Source: Rheum nobile (taxonomy: Eukaryota > Streptophyta > Magnoliopsida > Caryophyllales > Polygonaceae). From it: DNA of 64,000 bases. Below the pieces are notes generated by a model. It had not been told where the DNA came from, ran no database searches, and saw only the letters and a program-made list of their open reading frames with translations. The position numbers and the translations under genes were made by a program. Shown here one piece after another: positions 11,323 through 22,934 of this stretch (within the stretch, counting starts at the first letter, position 1; each line of letters starts with the position of its first letter). Location of the stretch: contig WOAB01000011.1 in NCBI GenBank assembly GCA_027886185.1, positions 11,550,001 through 11,614,000 on the forward strand, read 5' to 3'.

Positions 11323-13068
11323 ATGTCAGGCGAAGATATCACCCGCGAGATAGGCGCAGAGACTGCTGAACAACAAATGCTCCGCGAGGTGCTTGCTAGA
11401 GAAAAAGCACGGGACGCGCAGTTCGCTGAACTCCAACAGAAGTATGACATCATCTTTGCTCGCCAACAACCGGCCCCAGTTACTATGATTACTCCTGCTC
11501 CGGATCAACTACAGGAAGATGATTTGAGCACCCTAGCCCTGGAAAAGGCTAAGGGCAAAGCTGTGATGCTCCCCTCCACATCGGATGCAGGCCAGCTGAA
11601 ACACCTGGCGTCGCAGAGAGAAAGCATTATTGATCCGACGCGTCGTCGACAACGACGGTCTGTGCAAGTCGTGATCCAAGAAGAAACCCCTACAGCTGCA
11701 GAGGCCGCTGGTGAGAGTTCCCAGGAGGAATATGAGGACGATCAGGTTTATTCCAGTGGTCGACATAGGCCAGGCCGCTCACAGACCTTACAGCCTACTA
11801 CTGGTCATCCCCACCACCAGCCATCTGGGTCACATCTGCAGCCACACCAGCGTCAACGTCAACAACGGCAGACCATTTCTATGCCGTTTGATATTGATGC
11901 TTACCAGGATCACCAGAGTGCTCGCACTCCTCTTTATTCTGATGAGGAGGATGCGTTTGATGAGAACGACCTTGAGGAGGATGAGGGTCAGTTTGGCTAT
12001 GCTGACGGATTTCATCTGCCTCTCCAGGATCCCCCTGAGCTTCAGCACCAGCGTACCGGCTATGTCCCACCGCCTTTGCTGCCTCAGAATCAGGACGCCT
12101 ATTGGTACGCTGCCCAGCCCGGGCGCCCCCACCAAGCTCACCAGCCTCAGCGCCCAGCAGTCGGACGACAGCGTCCGCGGCAACCTGCACGCTTTCCACA
12201 ATAGTATGGTGCTCGTCACTTCGAGCCCATGGCGGACCCTCAAGCTCGGTTTCATGACCGCCAGGCCCAGCCACCTATCCAACGCCGAGACGTGAAGGTA
12301 AAAATTAAGAAATTCCATGGCTTATATGACCCTTCTGTCTTTCTTGAGTGGGTGCAGAACACAGAGCACGTGCTGCGCCATTTGACTGTCCCTGAGTATG
12401 AGAAGGTCGATGTCGTCACTCTTCATTTTGAGGACGCTGCACAGACTTGGTGGCAGCATATCACGCAGCAACATTACCGGATGGGTTGGGCACCCATTAC
12501 TGAGTGGCATCAGCTCGTGTACATCATGACTCAGAAGTATGTGCCTTCCACTTACAAGGAGCAGATGAGGACTGAAATTGCTCGTGCATGACAGGGCACA
12601 GATTCGCCTCAGGAGTTCTTCGCCCGCTTGGAGGACATGTACTTCAAGGATGGCGCTAGTGTTGCTCCGGGTACATTACGGACGAGGTTCATCACTGGGC
12701 TTAACCAGCCTATCCAGGATCAGGTTGACGTCCTGCCCATTCGGGACCTCAACAATGTCGTGCATACTGCGCAGAAGCTCTACCTTCAGCACCAGCGACA
12801 GCGGCAGAGACCTTGGCAGCCCACGACATCTTCCAGGTATGGTTCTGGACCTTTTCCTTCGGTTTCAGGCACTGACTCTACTCCTACATCTAGTGCACAT
12901 AGACAGGACCGGAGAAACACAGGTACTGCGTCTGCTGCAGCACCACCGAGAGCAGCCCCGTATGCTCTTGTTCGCCACCCGCAGCCGCCATCTTCAAATC
13001 CCGCTCGTTCTGACCGAGCCAGAGATGTGGAGTGTTTCAGGTGTGAGGACGAGGACATTACCAAATGA
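11323..13068 (+). pseudogene. GYP-G Gag, two stops and a broken zinc knuckle
   Basis: The frame starts at ATG 11323 (MSGEDITREI), the first ATG giving a typical acidic, glutamine-rich Gag N-terminus with a short coiled coil. An acidic and Q/P/H-rich middle follows. From 12290 comes a Retrotrans_gag core (KIKKFHGLYDP, FLEWVQ, AAQTWWQH, TYKEQMRTE), then a zinc-knuckle beginning CFRC near 13033. TAG at 12202-12204 and TGA at 12589-12591 interrupt the frame. A single-base loss just after the second knuckle cysteine (about 13044) moves the rest of the CCHC motif and the protease into another frame. Confidence 0.85.
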
Positions 13069-13712
13069 ATTGTCCAAATGCGAAGAAGGTCCTCTTCTCC
13101 ACCCAATCGGCAGGTTATGAGAGTTACGACGACGAGAATGACGTCGTCGACACAGCTCCTGCCGCTGTGTATACAGCCGATGCTGAGGGTTGTGTGGTCA
13201 ACACTTCTGACCACCATGATGACCAGACATACCACCTTGCCTTACTCTCTAGACGCGTGCTGAGCGTCAAGGAGGGCGCGCTTACTGTGCAACGTGAGAA
13301 CTTGTTTCATGCTCGGTGCAGCCTTCATGATGCATCGCTGAGCGTGATACTTGATGGGGGCTCTTGCTGCAACATCATCAACGAGAAGGTTGTCCGCCAC
13401 TTCCACCTTCCGACGACTCCTCACCCCACTCCCTATGGTCTACAGTGGCTCTCGGATGGATCAGGTAACACCGTCTCACAGCAGTGTCTTATTTCATTTT
13501 CCATTGGTCCTTACAGCGATACTGTGCTTTGTGATGTTACCACCATGGACGCTACCCACTTGCTTCTGGGTCATCCATGGTTATATGATCGTCGCATGCT
13601 TCACGATGGGTATTTGAACACTTACATATTCAATTACCATGGGAGGCGCGTGACTCTCTTACCCATGAGTCCACAGGAAATTTTACAAGACCAGGCTGAG
13701 CGACAATGCTAG
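13065..13712 (+). pseudogene. GYP-G aspartic protease region
   Basis: The frame continues the broken zinc knuckle (NCPNAKK), then reads a retropepsin-like domain: VILDGGSCCNII with the catalytic D-G-G (D in place of the common D-T/S-G context), HLPTTPHPTPYGLQW, and LLLGHPWLYDR, the flap-and-dimer signature seen in many plant gypsy proteases. It ends at 13712 where RT should begin; the sequence then passes into the repeat array. Retropepsin cleaves the polyprotein during particle maturation. Confidence 0.8.
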
Positions 13713-13749
13713 AAGGCTATTGAGGCCGCCAGAACGCCGCCTGTGACGA

Positions 13750-14000
13750 AACCCGCCCCGGGGAACGCCAGACGACAACTCGGCTGAGTCACCGACCGAG
13801 TGGAGGCACCTGGGGGAAACTCGGGCGACAACTCGGCCGGGTCACTGACCGAGTTGTGTCACCTGGGGGAAACTCGGCCAGAAACTCGGCCGAGTTCTGG
13901 GCCGGGTCAGCATACCTGGACACAACTCGGTCCCCCACCCGACCGAGTTGTGGACCAAGTCGGGCACGGCGCCAGCAACTCGGCCGAGTCAGCTTCCAGG
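13750..14000 (+). repeat. array of CTCGGCCGAG-type palindromic words in GYP-G
   Basis: About ten copies of ACTCGG/CCGAGT half-sites, several forming near-perfect palindromes such as AACTCGGCCGAGT, alternate with a CACCTGGGGGAAACTCGG unit that occurs twice. The array lies between the protease and the integrase tail, exactly where RT-RNase H-integrase is missing. Confidence 0.8.
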
Positions 14001-14217
14001 ACTCCGCCCTCGCCTTCTGCCTTTTCTGGGCGATCTTCTGCATCTTCAGCTGCTTCTGCATCTACCTTGCAAGGCACCTGTGAACCCAGAGTTCTTCTGG
14101 CGAAACGCAGGGACCTTACACCGGCACTTCAAGGACTTGCAGGTGGACATGCATCATCAGGAGCTGCCGGGAGGGAGGACACGCACACAGTTGGAGAGGC
14201 TCGTGCTGCTTTACTCA

Positions 14218-14541
14218 GCCCCGCAGAACAAGGGCATGCGACACTTGATGTTCGCCCCAAGCGACTTGGTTTGGCTTCACTTGCGGAAGGAGCGATTTCC
14301 TTCCGTCTGTAAGTTTAAGCACGACCAACGGGGCGATGGTCCATTCAGAGTCCTCAGGACCATTGGAGAGAATGCCTACCAGCTCGAGCTCCCGGACAAG
14401 TATGGGGTGCATCTGACGTTCCACGTCGCGGACTTAGCACCATATGTTGAGCCTGAGCCTAATGAGGGTGAAGCGGGGACGCTTCACAACCAAGTGGGGG
14501 AGGGTGATGTGACCCTGCCGTCCTTGTCACATCCGCCTTGA
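14218..14541 (+). pseudogene. GYP-G integrase C-terminal tail
   Basis: The frame contains the gypsy integrase C-terminal GPY/F-like module: DLVWLHLRKERFP, RGDGPFRVL, NAYQLELPDKYGVHLTFHVADL. It ends with an acidic tail in the polypurine tract and its stop lies within the 3' LTR. The catalytic DDE core upstream is deleted. The first 100 bp after 14080 (FFWRNAG-like) do not match a domain I know. Confidence 0.8.
14493..14504 (+). other. GYP-G polypurine tract
   Basis: AGTGGGGGAGGG directly before the 3' LTR start. Confidence 0.75.
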
Positions 14542-15157
14542 GACTCCCCTACAGTTACATCCAGTCCGATCGAGACATTAATTGCTTAGCACATTTTATG
14601 AATAATATTTCTATTTTTAGTAGCTACTATTTCTGGGTGATTGCCATTTATGTTAAATGGGCCGCCAGAATTAGTAACTAGAGAGTCTGACCCATTAGGT
14701 CAACTCTCTAGTATAAATACTCTCTTTTGTCTTCATTTTCAATTACGTCGAAATAGAGCTTGTTTTCCAGTCGAGTAATCTCCTGCAAACCCGGGCCCTG
14801 ACGTCACACAAATTAACGCGTTTCTAGTTGAATTATCCTGGCGCGTTAATTCGGTTCTAACTATCTAGTTACTTTCTGCAATCCCGAGACAAGAACTAAC
14901 CCTAGTTCTCGTCTCCCCTCAAACCCTAATACCTCCGGTCTTCCTTCCTCCCTACGTCCGCCGCACGCACCACCACAACTCCGCCTCCTCTTCACCATCA
15001 CCAACCACCTTCCGCCACCATTCCGCATCCTCTCCGAACACCCTCAGTCCGCAGATCATCATCGTCATCTCTAATCCGAAGAGTTGTTCGCCCTACTACG
15101 CATTCAATCGATCCTTGACAGCGAATCGTGGTCTTTCCATCGGACAAGGTCACATCA
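14505..15157 (+). repeat. GYP-G 3' LTR (653 bp)
   Basis: TGATGTG...CACATCA, colinear with 9689-10341 and of identical length, with a TATA box at 14712-14719. Confidence 0.9.
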
Positions 15158-17086
15158 GTTTGGCTCGGCCTTCTCTGTTCTTTACATGGACCTCGGAGAG
15201 AGCTTCCTCCAGGCCTGCGGGGAAGAGAAGGGGGCGTTTGGGTGGAGGTTGTCCCTCGCCGGCCAAGGCACTGCTCATCTTTCTCGTCGGGACTGCGGGG
15301 CTTCCTTGGAGGGGTTTGACTCCTCGCGTTGGAGCCTCTGTTCCCCCTCGTCTCTTGTCGCGAGATCCTTCCCACCGGTGCACGAGGTAACCTCTTTAAT
15401 CTTCTGGATCTGGAGCGGTGGATCTTTTCTAAAGTCAGATCCAGGTGCACCCGCTTCTCTCTTCTTTCTGCCTTTTTTCTTCTTGTGTTTCTTGTTTCGT
15501 TTGACTCTCTTTTTCTTTGCTTTGATTGTTTCCTGCACTCTCTTAATTTGAACAATGCTTCCTTGGACCAAGTTAATTTACTGAACAATTTTGTTTCTAC
15601 TAGCATGTACTCGTCGAGCTCTGAAATTATTACCTTTGAGATAATGCAGTGTTGGTGCTTCCCTGAGGGATTACATATCCAACATTTTGGAAACCAACCT
15701 GTTTTGTTGAATCGAAACAAACTCTGGAACCTTGACCCTCTGAACAAACAAATTGGGAGATATATATCTTGGATATATGATCTCTGGGGACCAAATTATG
15801 CTTTGACTAAAGATGCAGGATTGTTTATTTTGCAGTCCTTGCTCGTGCCCAAGTTTTTTACTAAGTCTCCAATTAATTCCATATGTGAAACTGATAATTG
15901 TTTCCTTAGTGTTGTTGATCACTATGTGATTCTGATTGCTCTTGATACATTGATTCTATTACAGGAACATTCAAACCCTGAACTTTTAACCCATCATTTT
16001 TCTGATTGGGATTTCAAAGTGTTGTTATTCTTTCTTTTTCTGCAGAAAGTTGACTACTAACTTTGCTCTTAACTGTGATCCTTTTTCTATTCATTTCTTG
16101 CTCTTTACTCTCATTCTTTGGCTGACAGAGTTACCTTACTTTGAATCTCAAAATTTGACTATTGTTGATATGTGTGCTGTTGAATTTTATTTAACCTGGA
16201 TGCTTGCTTACTTTGTTGCTTTGGTAAGCTTTGATTATAGGCTCCATCTAATTCTTACTGGCTCAAACCAGACTGAACCTTTGAGTTATTTCCCTCATCA
16301 ACTTTGTGGTACTCTTGCCTTCTTTAAGGTATACTACCATTTCCTTCCTAATATTTGCTACTGTAATATTACTAACAGGATCCTGGTGATGTTGTTTTTA
16401 ATACAGTCCAATTACAAAGATCCAATTCCACAAGAAATTGAGTCTGAAAAGGCAGTGATTTGTACATCTATTGGGATAACCTCCCCCTCGAAAACTAAGC
16501 AAGATATGAAAAACTATCCCACGAACAAACTTGTCTGGAGTTTCATCTCCATGAACAATCGCTTCAAAGATAAGACAGGGTTCTATAATCATTTTAAAGT
16601 TGCCCCTTGTATGCACGAGAAGTGCTTGTAACATTTTGAGCTGGATAATTGTTTTTACAATTTTTGGAGTTTTAACTCCACTTACAATCTCTCTCTGAAC
16701 CTTCTCTATATTACCTTACATGTGAACAAACATGAAAAAAAATACGGGACTTTGATGAAACCCCTTACCCTATCACCCATTAATATGGTGCATGACATAT
16801 ATCTTTCATCTGATTCTGGCATTCTTTCTAGGGAGAACCCCTGTAGTTTTAATTTTGCTGATCATAGTATGTTATATCATTTTTGGTATAAATATTGTTT
16901 GATCACTGAGAATGCACAATCGATCCATTTAAAGGATGTGAATGAACAAAATCGTATTAACAAAATGCCTAGTCCTCTTATTTCTCTCATGACTATGGGT
17001 AACATAATAAAGAAAAACGAAAATAGAAATGACAATAAGACCCCTAAATGTCTGTGGATATGGGGCAACAACAAGGATAGGTTTTT

Positions 17087-17854
17087 ATGAAGATCACAAC
17101 CTGGAATTGTCGCGGAATCGGAAAGAAAACCTTTTGGATGGATGTTGAGTCTTTCTGCAAAATCGAACGAATACAACTTCTTGCACTTTTTGAAACAAGA
17201 ACAAACAAAGAACCAAATGAAAAAGTATGGAAACAAGCAGGATTTGATCAATTCTACTGTGTCCCTACTACGGGCTTCGCATGAGGCATTTGTGTAATGT
17301 GGAAGACATACCAACTTACAAACGAAATCCTTGAAATTGAACAAATTGAAACAAGATTTATTAGTGTTAAGTATACAAACTTGCTCAGGAACAAAAAACT
17401 TATGCTAATCCTCACTTACGCCCCACCAAATGATTCTGCAAAAAATGTGTTCTGGAACGAATTCATATCCTATATTAAAAATTGCTCTCTTCTGTGTATT
17501 ATTATGGGAGATCTGAACGAAATTCAAAACCCTTCTGAAAAATTAGGCGGGCTTATACCGCCTTTATCGAAATTTGCAAGACTATGTCATTTTAAAAATG
17601 AGTATGAACTCTTGGATACTCCTTTCCAGGGAAACAACTATACCTGGCGAAAGAATAGTACAGAAATAGAAAACATCTATGAAAAACTGGACATGGTTCT
17701 TATCCACCACCAAATCCTTCAATGGTATCCTAATATATGTACTAAGCATTATGCTTTTTCCAGTTCAGACCATTGTTCCATCTCCATTGAGCTAGATTCA
17801 GCTGTACCATTTAAAAATCAGCAGTTTAAATTTGAAAAAAAATTGGATGACTAG
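17087..17854 (+). pseudogene. LINE ORF2 endonuclease domain
   Basis: APE-type endonuclease of a plant L1 LINE. In order: WNCRGIG at the N-terminus, LFETRT, LTYAPPN, IMGDLNE (catalytic D-x-N), NNYTWRK, YEKLDMVL, and the terminal SSSDHC (catalytic S-D-H). This enzyme nicks the target so that the RNA can be copied in place. One TGA at 17282-17284 interrupts the frame. After 17854 the frame is lost for about 550 bp of A-rich sequence with several frameshifts. Confidence 0.88.
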
Positions 17855-18419
17855 AAAAGATTTTAGAAACGTGGTTAAACAAGCATGGAGAACTAACTAT
17901 CATGGATCTAGATTGTATAATCTGGTATCCAAAACAAAACTACTCAAAAACATGCTAAGATCTAGAACAAAATTACCTTTGGAAATGTCTTCACACAATT
18001 ACAAACTATAGAAAAACAACTTTATGAAATCCAAACTGAGATCTGTAATCACCCTACAAATGAACTCATTAAAAAACAAACTAGAATCATAGAAAAAAAG
18101 GAAAAACTTCTGTGTTTCCAGAAAATTAACTGGAACCAAAGAGCAAAGGTAAAACACATTAAATTTAATGACACGAATGCTAGCTATTTTCACAAAATAG
18201 CAAGTGGAAAAAGAAACAGAAAAATTATAAAAGAAATCAAAACCCAAGAAGGAACAAGTATCACTGGGGAAGAAAACATAAGAAATGAAATCAGAAATGA
18301 TTTCATAAAAAGATTTAGAAGTGATGATATGAACCAGAGACTATTCCAGGAAAACCTCGAATTAATCCAGCCTGAAATCTCTACAGAGGATAATCTGGAA
18401 TTAATAAAAAAATGTATCC

Positions 18420-20168
18420 AACGACGAAGTTAAAAATGCGGTCTTTAACATTGGTTCGGATAAATCTCCGGGGCCGGATGGTATGACAGCATAATTTTAC
18501 CAAAAATACTGGGACATCGTAGGCCCTTCTGTTACCCAAGCAGTTAAAAGCTGTTTTCTTTCTGGGAAACTGCTTAAACAAATAAATCACACATTCATAT
18601 CCTTAATCCCAAAATGTGACAATCCTAACTCTACAAATCACTATAGACCCATAAGTCTGTGCTCTACTATTTATAAGATTATCTCAAAGATTATAACAAC
18701 TAGACTCAAATGAACCATGGAAAAATTGATACACCCCCTTCAGGGTGCCTTTGTTGCTAACAGAGCCATTCAAGACAATATCCTAATTGCACATGAAATC
18801 TTTCACTCTTTTAAATCGAAAAAAGGAACTGAAGGCTTCATTGCTCTAAAACTAGACATGGAAAAAGCTTATGATAGAATCGAATGAGATTTTATTATAA
18901 AAATAATGGAAAAGTATGGATTCCATGAAAAATTTATCAATTGGATAAAAGAATGCATTACAACGGTATCTTTTTCGATACTTGTTAACAATGGACCCAC
19001 AGAAATATTCAAACCAACAAGAGGACTTCGACAGGGAGACCCCCTTTCACCCTTCTTGTTTATCTTAGGATCTGAAATCCTTGCTAGAAAACTCTAAAAA
19101 GCCTCAGAACGTACTTGAAATCCCCTTGGATTTCAAATCAATCAACAAGGAACACGAATCTCGTTTTCGGCCTTTGCGGATGACATTGTGATCTTCTCAA
19201 AATCTAAACAGGAAAATTGCAAAGAAATTAAAGATATTATTGATGACTACTGCAAGATCTCAGGACAAAAAGTAAATTTCTATAAATCGGTCTTTCAAGT
19301 TACAAAAAAGGTCACCAACCAAAAGAAATTAGCACTACAAGGCATTCTCACAATCACAAACATGATATCTCTCAAAAAATACCTGGGTTGCCCTATCATC
19401 AATGATAGAGTTAACTCGAATACCTTTGCCGACCTCTTAATTAGCACCCAACAACAATTATCTAAATGGAAAACAAATTCCCTATCCCAAGCAGGAAGAA
19501 CAACACTAATAGAAACCAATCTGACATCAAGACCCAATTATCTTATGCAAAGTTTCATGTTACCTACAAATACACACAATGAACTTGATAAGTTAAACAA
19601 ATCCTTTTTTTGGAACAAAGACAACTCCTTTAAACCTCTTATAGGTTGGGAAAAAAATTGTAAACCAACTCATCAAGGAGGTCTTGGCTTGAGAAAAGCC
19701 AAAGACATGAACAAAGCCCTTCAATTCAAATTACTCTGGAAAATCCTAGCCGAACCAAATAACTTATGGGTTAGAGTTATTACGGATAAATATCTGAAAA
19801 CACACCATATACTTCATTACGAGAAAAATGGAAACTGCTCCTGGCAATGGTCCAAAATTATTGAACTTATGCCTGAATTCAAAACTGGACTAATTTGGCA
19901 AGTTGGAAATGGCAAAACTATCAAATTTTGGACGAATAACTGGGTTTTGAACACCCCCTTATGTGATAACATAAACTCACAGTCAATCCTGAATAAGGAT
20001 GCACTGGTAGCTGATTTTATGTTGCCAAATAAAACCTGGAATAAGGACTTACTTGAACAATGCTTACCAAATGATTTAACCAAAAAATTAACCTCGATCT
20101 CAATACCCTTAAATGAGATCCATGATAGAATGTACTGGAAACTAGTAAAAATGGCTGGTTTTCTATAA
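18420..20168 (+). pseudogene. LINE ORF2 reverse transcriptase
   Basis: Non-LTR reverse transcriptase spread over several frames: SDKSPGPDGM, ISLIPKCDNP, NHYRPISLCST, LQGAFVANRAIQDNIL, ALKLDMEKAYDRIE, TRGLRQGDPLSPFLFIL, then the catalytic FADDIVIF (about 19169-19192; L1 usually has Y/FADD), followed by the thumb and connection region including LGCPI and GGLGLRKAKDMN. TGA and TAA stops near 18494, 18712, 18885 and 19096 break it. It would copy LINE RNA primed from the nicked genomic target. Confidence 0.9.
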
Positions 20169-20176
20169 ATTCTGCT

Positions 20177-20671
20177 ATGGAACTAATTAACAAAAACAAG
20201 AGTTATACTGCCTATGATTCTTCTTGGATCTGGAAAATGGACACGTATCCCAAAGTTAAAAACATTGTCTGGAAAATAATGAAAAACAGAATCCCAACAA
20301 AAGCTAGATTAGCAGAAAAAGGCATTGCAACCCCGGGGTGTATACGCTGTAATGCTCAGTTGGAAGATTTGAACCACTTACTCTTCCAATGTAAGCATAC
20401 CTTAAAAACAATAAAAAAAATGAATCATGATACCTTTGGCATAATCACATCCCTAAACATAGGAAACAAAAAAATCAATGAAATCATTGAAGAAATTCGA
20501 CAAAAAACTGATAGATCACAATTCTTAGAATTAATGGTCTCTTGGTGGAGAATTTGGTTTTTTAGAAACCAACAAAGCTTTGGTATAACAAATGATGATG
20601 TCGAACCCATTAAGGATGTACCAATTTACATTCAGAAACAAATTGAAAACTGGAACAAAACAAAAAACTAG
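20177..20671 (+). pseudogene. LINE ORF2 zf-RVT finger
   Basis: The frame carries the zf-RVT module that follows RT in plant L1 elements: WIWKMDTYPKVKNIVWK, RIPTKARLAEKGI, then CIRC...LNHLLFQC, with Cys and His in the expected order. It is separated from RT by a stop at 20166-20168 and ends at 20669-20671. Confidence 0.85.
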
Positions 20672-20739
20672 AACCCTGACTGTCTAACAGAATACAAACA
20701 AAAAACTCATAAAACGAACATTGTAAGATGACCAATAAA

Positions 20740-21214
20740 GAAATGGAAAAAACCTCCGGATAACATAATTAAAATCAACACAGATGGGTCCACCAAATCC
20801 AATGGTGAATCTAATTTTGGCTACATTTTCAGGAATAACACGGGAAAACCGCTCTTCCTCTATGGGGATAAATGTGTTATTTCAACCCCACTTAAAATAG
20901 AAACACTAGCAGTAAGAAATGCCCTGGTAAAGACTTATGAATTAGGCATTACCAACATTCATCTAGAATGTGACAACCTTACCATCGTGAACGTCCTTAA
21001 TCAAATTTGGCACTGTCCATGGGATATTGAAATGTTAATTTCTGATATCCTATGTATTTTACAACTGTTTTCTTCAGTACAGATTTCTCACGTCTTCCGA
21101 GAAACTAACGTCGTGGCCGACTTCATCACAAAGAAGGTTCAACAGGTTTCCTTGGAAGACTTTAGAGATAGTATAGAATTTGTAATTCTCATCCGAAAGG
21201 ATGCTATAGATTGA
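20740..21214 (+). pseudogene. LINE ORF2 C-terminal RNase H
   Basis: A type I RNase H of the kind joined to plant L1 ORF2: KINTDGSTKSNG (first catalytic Asp), TPLKIETLAVRNAL (Glu), IHLECDNLTIV (Asp), SHVFRETNVVADFITKK (C-terminal part with the expected N/D). It runs to a TGA at 21212-21214, about 45 bp from the poly(A). The region 20672-20760 before it is degenerate. RNase H is thought to remove RNA template after first-strand synthesis. Confidence 0.85.
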
Positions 21215-21258
21215 GAAAACGGCTCTTTTGTGATTTCCATTCTAATTCTTACCTTATC

Positions 21259-21270
21259 AAAAAAAAAAAA
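21259..21270 (+). other. LINE poly(A) tail
   Basis: A run of A residues directly before the downstream target duplication, the 3' mark of target-primed reverse transcription. The exact boundary with the AATAGG repeat is ambiguous by 2 bases. Confidence 0.85.
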
Positions 21271-21810
21271 AATAGGATTCCAAGTTCTCATGTGAAAGAA
21301 AATAACTACCTGAGTGTTTGTGCAAAGCACAAAATTGATTTTTTTATATTTGTTTTCGTGGAAGCTATATGCACTATAATTTTGACCTTTTCGCACTATA
21401 TTTTGTACATTGAATTTTAGTGTACGCAAAATATATATATTGACGCACAAGTTATTTTAGAAGAAATAAGTAGATGAAAACATTTAAAACCTATATATGC
21501 CGTATTAAAGCTTACAAAGTAATAAAGGGGTATACACAATTATACGTATTATGAATAAAGCGTTTGAAAAAAACATGAAATTCGTCTTTTTTAGTACATG
21601 CACCATCCACCAGCGTATGCCATAGAAAAGCGTATAGATATATAACCTATTTTTGGGCCGACCGATACCTGGTATAATAACCTATTCTTGTAAGATAGAA
21701 CATAACGTACATCATATTCTAGCGTACTAGAATAGGTTATAACACAGACGCACAACTCTTCTTCTTCCTCCTCCTTTTCTTCTCTCGTGTCATCGTGGAT
21801 TTTCCCCAAT

Positions 21811-21812
<2 letters not shown>

Positions 21813-21904
<92 letters not shown>
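21813..21904. repeat. (TC)n microsatellite, about 46 units
   Basis: A pure TC run within the PAL left arm, mirrored by the (GA)n at 22935-23019 in the right arm. Confidence 0.97.
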
Positions 21905-21908
<4 letters not shown>

Positions 21909-22123
21909 TCTTCCCATCCTCCTCTTCTTCTCTTATTCTCCAACGACCATGGATATCGACGATATTCTACAGCAGGCGGCGACGCAGGGTGGTTGTCAGG
22001 GTTCTCTTCTTGAGCTACACGTCCCACGTTGTCAGGGTTCTCTGGGACATGACCGAGCGACTAATTAATATGTGAGCCTATCTGCCACCTCTTTCTCTTT
22101 CCGACGATGAAATACGTACTTGA

Positions 22124-22725
22124 TTAAGTTTAAAAATTATTTAAAATGCTGATACTTATATATTACATTTGTAACCTTTTTTTATTTCGGTTTCAAATGA
22201 GGACGATTCGAAAGACGTACACCCGAAAGCCACATCATAAAGATCTTCATGACCACATTCGGGTAGGTCAGGATACTTGGTGGGGCTTTGCCCAACGAAG
22301 CGGTATCACCTCCTTGAGGGAGATGGACTTACGGAGGATCGACTACGTTCTTAACAAACCCATTCGTCAAGCGATGGCATCCGAAGACCAATATGTTTCA
22401 TTTCGCGTGGGGAGAGATGACGATCACACTCCACGATGTTTTGCGCATTCTCCATATCCCCATCGACGGGTTGAGCGTCACTACTGCTAACTGACCATGA
22501 CTTCAGAGACCAAGTCGCGTAGATTACCAGGGTTTACCTAGAGACGGTGGGGTTGTGGTACGGTGGTGGCGGTATTTCGATCATGTCACTCTTGGGTAGA
22601 GAGAAGGCTCAACTGCCTATTCTAGAGAGGAACGAGTTCCATAGAGCCTCCATGTAGCTACTCATGCTCCTTGGCGCTCGTTCCTCTCACGAATAGGCTT
22701 CGTTGGGCAACGGGGGACGTGTAGC
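22124..22725 (+). other. PAL loop: single-copy centre of the inverted repeat
   Basis: These 602 bp lie between the inner ends of the arms (22123 and 22726) and have no inverted partner. The first half encodes a plant mobile domain remnant; the second half (22495-22725) has no recognisable frame. Confidence 0.75.
22190..22494 (+). pseudogene. plant mobile domain (PMD) remnant
   Basis: Two overlapping frames together show the plant mobile domain found in MAIN/MAIN-like proteins and in transposons. The upstream frame has WWGFAQRSGITSLREMDLRR; after a one-base shift near 22374 the other frame (22375-22494) has MFHFAWGEMTITLHDV and ILHIPIDGLSV. This matches the family's W...F-GEMT-TL-DV...L-G-PIDG pattern. 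The second frame ends at TGA 22492-22494. The PMD is known both in host silencing factors and in MULE and gypsy elements; its job in transposition is unclear. Because it sits in the loop of PAL, it was probably cargo or core of that element. Confidence 0.75.
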
Positions 22726-22929
22726 TCAAGTACGTATTTCATCATCGGAAAGAGAAAGAGGTGGCAGGTAGGCTCACATATTAATTAGTCGCTCGGTCAT
22801 GTCCCAAAGAACCTTGATAACGTGGGACGTGTAGAACAAGAGGAGAACCCTGACAACCACCCTACGCCGCCTTCGCCTGTAGAATGTAGTCGATATCCAT
22901 GGTCGTTGGAAAACAAGAGAAGAAGAGGA

Positions 22930-22934
<5 letters not shown>

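Larger units (their letters stand above)
9689..15157 (+). mobile_element. GYP-G: internally deleted Ty3/gypsy element in the LINE
   Basis: Two 653-bp LTRs flank gag, protease and an integrase tail in plus orientation. The flanking 5-mers GCTTG (9684-9688) and GTTTG (15158-15162) are a target duplication with one change. The order gag-protease-integrase end is gypsy-like, but reverse transcriptase, RNase H and the integrase core are missing. In their place is a repeat array at 13750-14000. By eye I count about 14 differences between the LTRs. Confidence 0.88.
9313..16060 (+). pseudogene. LINE ORF1 region, split by GYP-G (low certainty)
   Basis: An open frame starts at ATG 9313, 32 bp from the LINE 5' end, proline/serine-rich and then basic. 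It is cut at 9688 by GYP-G and stays open after 15162 for about another 130 codons. From about 15540 to 16060 the frames are T-rich and hydrophobic without a recognisable motif. I see neither the usual DUF4283 core nor a zinc knuckle, so assignment to ORF1 rests only on position. The next 1 kb (16061-17086) also holds only unconvincing frames. Confidence 0.35.
9281..21270 (+). mobile_element. full-length L1-type LINE, with a gypsy element nested inside
   Basis: A 15-bp target duplication AATAGGATTCCAAGT flanks the insert (9266-9280 and 21271-21285), and the uninterrupted target is present inverted in the right PAL arm at 23572-23586. The insert ends in a poly(A) run and contains endonuclease, reverse transcriptase, a zf-RVT finger and RNase H in L1 order. 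Removing GYP-G and its 5-bp duplication leaves about 6.5 kb, a full-length plant L1. Many stops and frameshifts make it inactive. Confidence 0.9.
4100..22123. repeat. PAL left arm of giant inverted repeat (interrupted)
   Basis: Segments 4100-9280 and 21286-22123 read, in reverse complement, as 28022 back to 22726. Anchors seen by eye include 4100-4250 with 27900-28022, 6220-6569 with 26430-26745, 8295-8790 with 25950-26440, 9222-9280 with 23572-23630, and 21290-22120 with 22730-23570. The two segments are contiguous once the LINE at 9281-21270 is removed. After removing arm-specific insertions, roughly 3 kb are shared. It may be the terminal inverted repeat of a fold-back or MULE-type element, or an inverted duplication. 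Confidence 0.85.

Noticed and set aside
15329..16060. 243-codon ORF in the LINE
   Set aside because: T-rich, hydrophobic, no motif, and it starts in a different frame from the upstream ORF1 candidate; kept only as part of an uncertain ORF1 region.
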